From Rhizobiaceae bacterium (GTDB taxonomy: Bacteria > Pseudomonadota > Alphaproteobacteria > Rhizobiales > Rhizobiaceae): a stretch of DNA of 12,966 nt. Position 1 is the stretch's first letter; every line of letters starts with the position of its first letter. Under the pieces are notes generated by a model. It worked only from the letters and a program-made list of their open reading frames with translations. It ran no database searches and was not told the DNA's origin. Below are positions 1 through 5,939 of the stretch, piece by piece. The DNA lies in assembly GCA_021648425.1 (NCBI GenBank), contig JAKISV010000070.1, positions 1 through 12,966 of the forward strand, given 5' to 3'. A program made the translations under genes and the position numbers.

Positions 1-2
1 TG

Positions 3-56
3 CCAACCCCCGGAACATTCGGCACGCGCGCCGTCGTTTGCAAGGTTTATCAGTGA
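3..56 (+). CDS. C-terminal fragment of an unidentified gene cut by the window edge
   Basis: Seen: frame 3 is open from the first base and ends at TGA 54-56. It encodes PTPGTFGTRAVVCKVYQ. Third positions are rich in G and C (ACC, CCC, TTC, GGC, ACG, GCC, GTC), unlike the AT-rich stretch that follows, which suggests real coding sequence ending here. I do not recognise the family from 17 residues. The alternative is that this is non-coding and the open frame is chance, since so short a run without stops is not significant alone. Confidence 0.4.
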   Translation, partial: PTPGTFGTRAVVCKVYQ

Positions 57-257
57 GGCTAGTATATGGGCAGTGGGGAAGATGGGGATAAGTTTTTTGA
101 GTTTTTATTGTTGAGATATATCAATGAATTAGCAAGATTCCTGTCGTCATCACTGGGTTTATTGAGGGCTCTGCGTCAAAAGTGGATTTCAACATTAATG
201 CTACTTCACGCATTTAATGACAGCCAAATGGGTGCTACCATTGGCTGATATCTTATA
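57..257. other. Intergenic stretch with a doubtful small ORF
   Basis: About 200 bases with no recognisable gene. An ATG at 66 preceded by GAGG (55-58, spacing 7) opens a 60-codon frame ending at TGA 246-248. It uses codons such as AGA, AGG, CTA and TTA, and its product resembles no family I know. I treat it as probably non-coding, but the ribosome-binding site keeps it possible. The stretch also holds a near-palindrome TTGAGATATATCAA (111-124, one mismatched pair). A poor promoter-like pair, TTGAGT (97-102) and TATCAA (119-124) with 16 bases between, overlaps it. A hairpin at 221-247 is listed separately. Confidence 0.4.
221..247 (+). promoter_or_regulatory. Imperfect hairpin just upstream of the HIT gene
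   Basis: The left arm CAGCCAAATGG (221-231) pairs with the right arm CCATTGGCTG (238-247), with one bulged A and a six-base loop GTGCTA. This makes a 10-pair stem that ends 10 bases before the GTG at 258. Only a weak T-rich stretch (ATATCTTATAG) follows, so it is not a convincing intrinsic terminator. It could be a weak terminator of the upstream transcript or a leader structure affecting translation of the HIT gene. The role is inference; only the inverted repeat is seen. Confidence 0.4.
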
Positions 258-677
258 GTGGAGCGGAAATTGGACGAATTTACCCTTGATGCGCGATTGC
301 AAGCTGATTGCCTGCCAATCGCACGGCTTGAATTGTGTGATTTACTGCTGATGAATGACGCACGGTGGCCCTGGTTGATACTTGTGCCGCGTGTCGCGGG
401 TGCAGTGGAAATTCATCTGCTGAGTGCTAATGAGCAGGAACTGCTGGCTGATGAAACATCACGGGTGGCAGCGATACTTTCCGGTGTCAGCAGTTGTGAA
501 ACAATCAACAGCGCGGCGCTGGGAAATATTGTGCGCCAGTTGCATATTCATGTGGTTGGGCGCAGTGAAGGTGATGCAGGCTGGCCCGGACCGGTATGGG
601 GCCATGGCCAACGACTGCCCTATGACCGGAATGATGGCGCTCAACTGGCAGATGCGGTCAGGAAGGAACTGACATGA
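258..677 (+). CDS. HIT-family (histidine triad) nucleotide-binding protein
   Basis: About 139 residues, near the usual size of a stand-alone HIT protein. HIT proteins are nucleotide hydrolases or transferases; the exact substrate of this alphaproteobacterial subgroup is not known to me. Conserved features are LLMNDARWPWLILVPR (about 30-45) and the active-site stretch QLHIHVVGR (94-102), followed by DAGWPGPVWG. In the classical H-x-H-x-H-x-x triad the middle histidine is the nucleophile. Here the first position is Gln94, while His96 and His98 remain. The start is uncertain: GTG at 258 has no clear ribosome-binding site, whereas TTG at 270 has GGAG at 260-263 with six bases of spacing. The latter would give a protein four residues shorter, beginning DEFTLD after the initiator. 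The stop overlaps nudC by four bases (ATGA), so the two are probably co-transcribed and translationally coupled. Confidence 0.87.
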   Translation: MERKLDEFTLDARLQADCLPIARLELCDLLLMNDARWPWLILVPRVAGAVEIHLLSANEQELLADETSRVAAILSGVSSCETINSAALGNIVRQLHIHVVGRSEGDAGWPGPVWGHGQRLPYDRNDGAQLADAVRKELT

Positions 678-1618
678 GCAGCGTTTTCGACGATTGTGCG
701 GTCCCCGAACCCAGTTCTTTGCTTGGTTTTTCAAGTAATGGCATTGCTTCAGATGTGGAAAGCAGAACGGACAGTTGCCTGTCGGCAGCGCTGGACAATA
801 AAGACACGCTTTATTTGGCAGTTAAAAGCGGCAGTGTATTGATTTGCGAAACCCAAGCCGGGTCGCGGGCTTTTCTTTCACTCGAAGAAATCAACAAATT
901 TGATCCTGATTTTGTAAATGCGATAATGCCCGGTATTGCTGACGGGCGATCAATTGTTGCGGTTCCTGCAAAAATTGATGTGGAAACACTCAAAACTCCC
1001 TACCGGGCGATGGATGCGCGGGCGGTTCTTTATAGTGCTTCACTGCCACCAGAGGAGGCGGGCGCGGTAGGTATGGCGCTCAGCTTGTTGCACTGGCATA
1101 AAACCAACCAGCATTGCGGCCTTTGCGGCAGTGCCAGTCGCTCACATCTGGGCGGGCTGCGGCGTGACTGCAAACAATGCAAGGCACAGATTTTTCCGCG
1201 CACGGACCCGGTGGTGATTATGCTGGCATTGCGTGGTGATAAATGTCTGTTGGGGCGTGGCCCGCAATTTCCGCCAAACTGGTATTCGTGTCTTGCGGGT
1301 TTTGTTGAACCCGGAGAAACCATCGAACAGGCTGTGCGCCGCGAAACGCGTGAAGAAAGCGGGATTAAAATCGGGCGGGTAAAATATTATGCCAGCCAGC
1401 CCTGGCCCTTCCCTCATTCGCTGATGATTGGTGCTTATTGCGAGGCGCTTAGTGATGAAATCAGTTTTGACGGGGAAGAACTTGAAGATTGCCGGTGGTT
1501 TGATCGAGAAGAGGTATTGGCAATGATAGAAAGGCGCCACGCGAAGGAGTTGCGCGCGCCGCCTTCAAAATCGATTGCAGCTCACATTATGGGCAACTGG
1601 CTTAAGCAAACGGCATAG
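674..1618 (+). CDS. nudC: NADH pyrophosphatase (NudC-type Nudix hydrolase)
   Basis: 314 residues. NudC cleaves NADH/NAD to NMN(H) and AMP and, in E. coli, also removes NAD caps from RNA 5' ends. The domain order matches the family: a divergent N-terminal domain; a zinc ribbon with Cys148, Cys151, Cys166 and Cys169; a full Nudix box at 209-231 (Gly209, Glu215, Arg223-Glu224, Glu227-Glu228, Gly230); and, ten residues later, the SQPWPFP motif at 241-247 that marks NADH-specific Nudix enzymes. All catalytic and metal-binding residues expected are present. The start is ATG 674, with AAGGA at 663-667 and six bases of spacing, overlapping the HIT stop. The 3' end is two bases from the end of the convergent pheA gene, leaving no room for a separate terminator. 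Confidence 0.95.
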   Translation: MSSVFDDCAVPEPSSLLGFSSNGIASDVESRTDSCLSAALDNKDTLYLAVKSGSVLICETQAGSRAFLSLEEINKFDPDFVNAIMPGIADGRSIVAVPAKIDVETLKTPYRAMDARAVLYSASLPPEEAGAVGMALSLLHWHKTNQHCGLCGSASRSHLGGLRRDCKQCKAQIFPRTDPVVIMLALRGDKCLLGRGPQFPPNWYSCLAGFVEPGETIEQAVRRETREESGIKIGRVKYYASQPWPFPHSLMIGAYCEALSDEISFDGEELEDCRWFDREEVLAMIERRHAKELRAPPSKSIAAHIMGNWLKQTA

Positions 1619-1620
1619 GT

Positions 1621-2472
1621 TCAAGGATTGCGAAATTTGCTGGCCGGGTAGACGCCCAAAATTCGCAACTCGTTACAGAAAAAACCAAGTTCATCCAGGG
1701 CCAGCTTGACGTTGTAGTCATCGGGATGGCCTTCAATATCCGCATAAAACTGCGTGGCGAAAAAGCTGCCGTCGATCTGGTAGGATTCCAGCTTGGTCAT
1801 GTTAACGCCGTTGGTGGCAAAGCCGCCCATGGCCTTATAGAGTGCGGCAGGAATATTGCGCACCTGAAAAATAAACGATGTCATGACAGGGCCATTACCA
1901 CGCCCGGCACGAATTTCCTCCTGGGAGAGGATAAGAAAACGGGTGGTGTTGTGGGCTTCGTCTTCGACATTTTCGGCCAGAATCTCAAGCTTATAAAGTT
2001 CAGCCGCCAGCTTTGGAGCAAGGGCTGCGATATTTGTGTTTTTGTTTTCTGACACCATGCGCGCCGAACCAGCGGTATCACCGGCAACCATCGCCTTCCA
2101 GTTGTTTTTACGAATGATTTTGCGGCACTGTCCGAGCGCATGGATATGGCTGTAGACAGTATCTATTTTGTCGATGGATACGCCTTTTTTGGCCATCAGC
2201 TGGAAATGGATAGGCAGGAAATATTCATCGATGATGTAACTGTTTGAGGTGGGCATCAAATGGTGAATGTCTGCCACCCGTCCCGCGACCGAATTTTCTA
2301 TGGGTATCATTGCCAGATCAACATCGCCGGTTTTCAGTGCATTGAACACGTCTTCAAACGTATCGCAGGGCACCGGCGTCATGTGTGGATATTTTTCACG
2401 CGCGGCGGTGTCGGAATTGGCTCCGGGTTCGCCCTGAAATGCAATGCGTCCGGTTTGCTGGTGGGTAGTCAT
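1621..2472 (-). CDS. pheA: Prephenate dehydratase with ACT regulatory domain
   Basis: 283 residues, the normal size of a monofunctional bacterial prephenate dehydratase (no chorismate mutase domain). It converts prephenate to phenylpyruvate, the committed step of phenylalanine synthesis. The catalytic domain (about 8-185) opens with IAFQGEPGANS and contains PIENSVAGRV (57-66) and the catalytic TTRF (176-179). An ACT domain (about 198-275) should give feedback inhibition by phenylalanine. It carries AALYKAMGGFATNGVNMTKLESY in place of the GALV and ESRP signatures of the E. coli-type ACT, a variant I believe is usual in alphaproteobacteria. The ATG is at 2472 with only a weak GGA upstream. It follows kdsB by 22 bases on the same strand, so it is probably translated from a kdsB-pheA message. 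Confidence 0.95.
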   Translation of the reverse strand: MTTHQQTGRIAFQGEPGANSDTAAREKYPHMTPVPCDTFEDVFNALKTGDVDLAMIPIENSVAGRVADIHHLMPTSNSYIIDEYFLPIHFQLMAKKGVSIDKIDTVYSHIHALGQCRKIIRKNNWKAMVAGDTAGSARMVSENKNTNIAALAPKLAAELYKLEILAENVEDEAHNTTRFLILSQEEIRAGRGNGPVMTSFIFQVRNIPAALYKAMGGFATNGVNMTKLESYQIDGSFFATQFYADIEGHPDDYNVKLALDELGFFCNELRILGVYPASKFRNP

Positions 2473-2494
2473 TTAATCAATCCATCAATTATAT

Positions 2495-3247
2495 TCATGC
2501 GTTGGAGAACCATTCTCTGGCGCGCTCCAGGTCTTCTTGTGTGTCTACACCAAGGGGCAGTGTGTCTACAATCGAAACATCGATGCGCATACCGGCTTCA
2601 ATGGCGCGCAATTGTTCGAGTTTTTCACGGCGTTCAAGTGGCGAGGGTGGCAGGTTTACGAATTTTTCCAGGGCTGCTCGCCGATAGGCGTAAATGCCGA
2701 TATGGTGATAGAGAGGTCCAGGCCCCCAAGGGGCGGGTGCTCTGGTGAAATAAATGGCCCGCATATGATTTTCAGATATGCTGCTGGCGACAATTTTAAC
2801 GACATTTGGGTTGGATTTTTCTTCTTCGCTGGTGATTTCCACGCCAAGCGTAGCGATTTCAGCGTCGCCTGTTAGAAGCGGTTGCAGGCTTTGAGCGATC
2901 AGTTTGCCCTCGATGGTTGGCAGATCGCCTTGCAGATTGATGATAAATTCAATTTCGCCCGCCGGGTCTATTTTGCTAACCGCCTCCCATATGCGATCAG
3001 ATCCTGACTGGTGATGGGTGCCGGTCAGGACAGCAAGCCCGCCTTCAGACACAATCACATCTTTTATCACTTCACTGTCTGTTGCCACCCAGGGCGTGCC
3101 GATATTGGCTTCTACAGCGCGTTGATATACCTGACAGATCATCGCTACTCCACCGATGTCGGCCATCGGTTTATCGGGCAGTCGGGTGGAGGCCATACGG
3201 GCCGGAATCAGGATAAGGGTGTTATCTGCCTGTTTTACCTGTGACAT
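2495..3247 (-). CDS. kdsB: 3-deoxy-manno-octulosonate cytidylyltransferase (CMP-KDO synthase)
   Basis: 250 residues from the chosen start, the usual family length. The enzyme activates KDO with CTP to CMP-KDO for the inner core of lipopolysaccharide, in the cytoplasm. The nucleotide-binding N-terminus reads LILIPARMASTRLPDKPMADIGG (11-33). It is followed by GSDRIWEA (82-89), the metal-binding NLQGDLP (104-110, Asp108), TRAPAPWG, and the C-terminal LGVDTQEDLERA containing Asp235. The open frame continues upstream to an ATG at 3469, but that would add 74 residues with no family similarity and run over the start of the divergent cytochrome gene. I chose ATG 3247 (MSQVKQ); ATG 3256 (MVEMSQ) is nearly as likely. 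A GGA lies 3 bases before the latter and about 12 before the former, so spacing does not decide. Confidence 0.93.
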   Translation of the reverse strand: MSQVKQADNTLILIPARMASTRLPDKPMADIGGVAMICQVYQRAVEANIGTPWVATDSEVIKDVIVSEGGLAVLTGTHHQSGSDRIWEAVSKIDPAGEIEFIINLQGDLPTIEGKLIAQSLQPLLTGDAEIATLGVEITSEEEKSNPNVVKIVASSISENHMRAIYFTRAPAPWGPGPLYHHIGIYAYRRAALEKFVNLPPSPLERREKLEQLRAIEAGMRIDVSIVDTLPLGVDTQEDLERAREWFSNA

Positions 3248-3368
3248 TTCAACCATTTCCGTTTCAAAAAGTCGCGGTTTCAAATTTTTTCTTGAACATT
3301 CATTACTAAGGTTGTAACGCACAGGCAATCGTTGAAGCGCCCAAATTACCATAGGATGAGGAAGATAG
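3248..3368. promoter_or_regulatory. Divergent kdsB / cytochrome c intergenic region
   Basis: About 120 bases separate the two divergent starts, so both promoters should lie here. For kdsB (minus strand) the best pair I see is TTGCCT (3332-3327) with TAATGA 17 bases downstream (3309-3304); the second box is poor. For the cytochrome, TTGAAC (3292-3297) has no good partner. No convincing palindrome was found. The placement of promoters is inference from gene orientation. Confidence 0.35.
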
Positions 3369-3920
3369 ATGGATTCTTTTACACTGAACAAATATGCAAT
3401 GGCTTTTCTTGCCGCTGTATTTGTGTTGATGAGTGCCAGTTTTATTTCAGACTCATTGTTTAATTCCAAAGCGCCGGAAAAACCCGGATTTATTATCTCT
3501 GCCGATGAGGGCGAAACAAAACCTGCTCAAGAGGGCAGCCAGGCTCCGGCCTATGAACCGATTGCGCCATTGCTGGCAACCGCTGATCTGGAAGCTGGTT
3601 CAAAAGTGGCACGAAAATGCCTTGCCTGTCACACATTTGAAAAGGGTGGCAAAAAGAAGGTTGGACCCAATCTGTATAATATTATCGGTAAAGCGATGGC
3701 CTCAGTTGAGGGGTTTGCCTACTCAGCACCACTCAAGGCATTTAGTGTCGATAAAAGCTGGGACTATGCAACGCTTAACGGGTTTTTGTTCAAGCCAAAG
3801 AAATATGTGAAAGGTACATCGATGGGTTTTTCGGGTTTGAAAAAAACCGCCGACCGCGCCAACATTATTGCCTATATTCGTTCGATGGCCGACAGCCCGG
3901 CACCGCTTCCAGGTGAATGA
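3369..3920 (+). CDS. cycM: Membrane-anchored class I c-type cytochrome (CycM / c552 type)
   Basis: 183 residues. An uncleaved N-terminal hydrophobic helix (about 9-27, AMAFLAAVFVLMSASF) anchors the protein. It is followed by a Pro/Glu-rich linker (about 32-70) and a periplasmic cytochrome c fold. Haem attachment is at CLACH (Cys84, Cys87, His88). The second axial ligand is probably Met152 in GTSMGFSGL. GPNLYNIIGK and the C-terminal helix IIAYIRSM are typical of class I cytochromes. In Bradyrhizobium CycM carries electrons from the bc1 complex to the aa3-type terminal oxidase; the same job is inferred here from architecture. The ATG at 3369 has GAGGAAG (3358-3364) upstream. The gene is a single transcription unit ended by a strong terminator. 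Confidence 0.92.
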   Translation: MDSFTLNKYAMAFLAAVFVLMSASFISDSLFNSKAPEKPGFIISADEGETKPAQEGSQAPAYEPIAPLLATADLEAGSKVARKCLACHTFEKGGKKKVGPNLYNIIGKAMASVEGFAYSAPLKAFSVDKSWDYATLNGFLFKPKKYVKGTSMGFSGLKKTADRANIIAYIRSMADSPAPLPGE

Positions 3921-3929
3921 TCTCACCTG
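3910..3929 (+). repeat. Short hairpin over the cytochrome stop codon
   Basis: CAGGTGA (3910-3916) and TCACCTG (3923-3929) are perfect inverted arms around the loop ATGATC, which contains the TGA stop (3918-3920). It lies 18 bases before the intrinsic terminator stem. It lacks a T-run, so it would not terminate alone, but it could act as a 3' stabilising structure. The function is inference. Confidence 0.45.
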
Positions 3930-3947
3930 ATTGTGACCGTAAATTCA

Positions 3948-3977
3948 ATGGCCGGGTTATTTCCCGGCCATATTTTT
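3948..3977 (+). terminator. Intrinsic (rho-independent) terminator after cycM
   Basis: A perfect nine-pair stem is formed by ATGGCCGGG (3948-3956) and CCCGGCCAT (3963-3971) around the loop TTATTT. It is followed by A and five T (3972-3977). It sits 28 bases after the cytochrome stop codon and insulates the downstream transporter operon from it. This is the clearest terminator in the window. Confidence 0.9.
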
Positions 3978-4001
3978 GCGTAGTATTATCTTTTGCGGAC
4001 A

Positions 4002-4030
4002 TTGCGATAGCCCAAAGGGCGGCTTATTGT
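4002..4030 (+). promoter_or_regulatory. Possible promoter of the yej operon
   Basis: TTGCGA (4002-4007) and TATTGT (4025-4030) are separated by 17 bases; each matches four of six sigma-70 consensus positions. The spacer contains the inverted repeat GCCC-AAA-GGGC (4010-4020), which could be an operator or coincidence. It lies about 40 bases upstream of the first binding-protein ATG and just past the cycM terminator, so a promoter is expected hereabouts. A better -10 match, TATATT (4041-4046), has no -35 partner. Confidence 0.35.
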
Positions 4031-4073
4031 CGGCAAGTGATATATTCTTTCTGCTGAATCGAGACTTCAATCC

Positions 4074-5939
4074 ATGAACCAGCTTCGCATCCTGATACCC
4101 GCACTGGCATTGGCTCTGATAATGATTGGGCAAACGACATTTGCCAATGAAGATGGAACCCAATGGCGCTATGGCTCCACATTGTTTGGCGAATTAAAAT
4201 ACGGGCCGGATTTCAAAAAATATGACCATGTCAACGCTGATGCACCCAAAGGCGGGCGGCTTAATCAGGCGGCGCTTGGTGGTTTTGACAGTTTTAATCC
4301 GTTTGTTGTGCGTGGCAGGGCAGCGGCGGGGCTGAATTACCAGGGCGGGTTGTTGTATGACAGCCTGTTTGCCCAGGCGGTTGACCAATCCAGCGCATCT
4401 TATGGATTGCTGGCCGAGGCATTTCGCTATGGGGATGATTATTCCTGGGCTGTCTATCGCCTAAACCCAAAGGCCAAATGGCATGACGGCAAGCCGATTA
4501 CGCCCGAAGATGTGCGCTGGTCGATGGAGATATTGCGTGAAATAAACCCATTGTGGTCTAATTATTACGCCAACGTTGAGCGGGTGGAAATTACCGGCGA
4601 GAATGAAATTTCCTTTTTCTTCGATCAGAAAGACAACCGCGAACTGCCGCAGATTATCGGCGATTTGCCGGTGCTGCCAAAACACTGGTGGACGGGTAAA
4701 AATGCGGCCGGTGAAACCCGTGATATCTCCAAACCAACCACTGAACCGCCATTGGGGTCGGGGCCTTATAAAATTGGTGATTTCAATATGGGGAAATCGG
4801 TTACCTGGCAACGGGTGGAAAACTATTGGGGTGCGGATGTGCCAACACAAAACGGTCGATATAATTTCGATGAAATACACTACACTTATTTTCTTGAGCA
4901 AACGGCTATCTGGGAGGCTTTCAAGAAGGGCGGAATTATTGATTTGCGACAGGAAAACCGCGCCCAGCGCTGGGCAAGGTCTTATGATTTTCCGGCAATC
5001 AAAAAAGGCGATGTGCTGAAACGGGAATTTTCGAAAACCGGAGCGCAGATTTATCAGGGTTATTATCTCAATACCCGCAAGGACAAGTTGAAAGACCGAC
5101 GCGTGCGCCAGGCTTTGACGCTGTTGTTTGATTTTGAAACGATGAACAAAAATCTGTTTTTTAATGCCTACACGCGCACGGACAGTTTTTACGAAGGCGG
5201 GGAATTGCAATCGAGTGGAATACCGCAGGGTCGTGAACTGGAAATTTTGGAAAAATACCGTGGTAAAATTCCCGATGAGGTATTCACCCGTGAATTTGTC
5301 ATTCCCAATTTTTCGCAGGATGGTGCGTTTCGCAAGGCACAACGTACGGCGTTGAAACTATTCACAGATGCGGGCTATACATTTAAAGCGGGCAAAATGC
5401 TGGATAAAAACGGCAAACAGTTTACGCTGGAATTTATCGGCAACAGCCCCACTGATGAGCGCATTGCCAATCCTTATTTTGAGAATCTACGCACATTGGG
5501 CATCAAGCCGGCACTGCGCGTTCTGGATACGGCGCAATATAAAAACCGCCTGGATAAATTCGACTATGAAATAACCGGCGTTGCTACGCGCCAGTCATTA
5601 TCTCCGGGTAACGAACAGCGCGAATACTGGAGCGCCAAGGCGGCAAAAACCGATGGTACTCGCAATTACTCGGGCATCAGTGACCCGGTGGTGGATGAGT
5701 TGGTGGAGCGTCTGATTTCTGCTTCCGATCGACAGGAACTGCTGGATTTAACCCGTGCGCTGGACAGGGTTTTGAAATGGCAATATTATGCTATTCCCCA
5801 GTGGCATAATCCCACAGAACGTTTGGCCTGGTGGCGAAAATTGCAATTTGTTGACAAACAGCCAACGCGCCAGGGTACGGATTTATTCTCATTCTGGATT
5901 GATACCAACATTGAAAAAGAGCTGGAAGGTAGCAAATGA
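4074..5939 (+). CDS. yejA1: Peptide ABC transporter substrate-binding protein, family 5, Sec-exported (YejA type)
   Basis: 621 residues, the size of family 5 (DppA/OppA-like, PF00496) solute-binding proteins. A Sec signal peptide at 1-24 (hydrophobic ALALALIMIG, cleavage after TFA) has no lipobox cysteine, so the mature protein should be free in the periplasm. The YejA-specific beginning GSTLFGELKYGPDFKKYDHVNADAPKGG is present. So are WHDGKPITPEDV, GSGPYKIGDF, FEAFKKGG-like WEAFKKGG, and DRRVRQALTLLFDFE. Within Yej systems this protein would bind oligopeptides and deliver them to YejBE. The name follows the Brucella yejA1-yejA2-yejB-yejE-yejF layout. It resembles its downstream neighbour throughout, indicating an ancient tandem duplication. 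The ligand cannot be read from sequence. The ATG at 4074 is set by the signal peptide; its ribosome-binding site is weak. Confidence 0.9.
   Translation: MNQLRILIPALALALIMIGQTTFANEDGTQWRYGSTLFGELKYGPDFKKYDHVNADAPKGGRLNQAALGGFDSFNPFVVRGRAAAGLNYQGGLLYDSLFAQAVDQSSASYGLLAEAFRYGDDYSWAVYRLNPKAKWHDGKPITPEDVRWSMEILREINPLWSNYYANVERVEITGENEISFFFDQKDNRELPQIIGDLPVLPKHWWTGKNAAGETRDISKPTTEPPLGSGPYKIGDFNMGKSVTWQRVENYWGADVPTQNGRYNFDEIHYTYFLEQTAIWEAFKKGGIIDLRQENRAQRWARSYDFPAIKKGDVLKREFSKTGAQIYQGYYLNTRKDKLKDRRVRQALTLLFDFETMNKNLFFNAYTRTDSFYEGGELQSSGIPQGRELEILEKYRGKIPDEVFTREFVIPNFSQDGAFRKAQRTALKLFTDAGYTFKAGKMLDKNGKQFTLEFIGNSPTDERIANPYFENLRTLGIKPALRVLDTAQYKNRLDKFDYEITGVATRQSLSPGNEQREYWSAKAAKTDGTRNYSGISDPVVDELVERLISASDRQELLDLTRALDRVLKWQYYAIPQWHNPTERLAWWRKLQFVDKQPTRQGTDLFSFWIDTNIEKELEGSK

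Noticed and set aside
66..248. 60-codon small protein gene
   Set aside because: It has a plausible GAGG ribosome-binding site but unusual codons, no recognisable family, and an end inside a hairpin. Kept only as a doubtful ORF within the intergenic entry.
3248..3469. Upstream extension of kdsB to an ATG at 3469, giving a 324-residue protein
   Set aside because: The added 74 residues have no resemblance to CMP-KDO synthases and would overlap the start and ribosome-binding site of the divergent cytochrome gene. The family N-terminus begins near 3247.
4010..4020. GCCC-AAA-GGGC inverted repeat as a terminator
   Set aside because: Only four pairs with a three-base loop and no T-run. The real terminator is at 3948-3977. 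It is noted only as a possible operator in the promoter spacer.
4461..5342. Long open frame (293 codons) on the minus strand inside the first binding protein
   Set aside because: It lies wholly antisense to a clear family 5 binding protein and has no recognisable domain. It is a by-product of codon usage on the coding strand.
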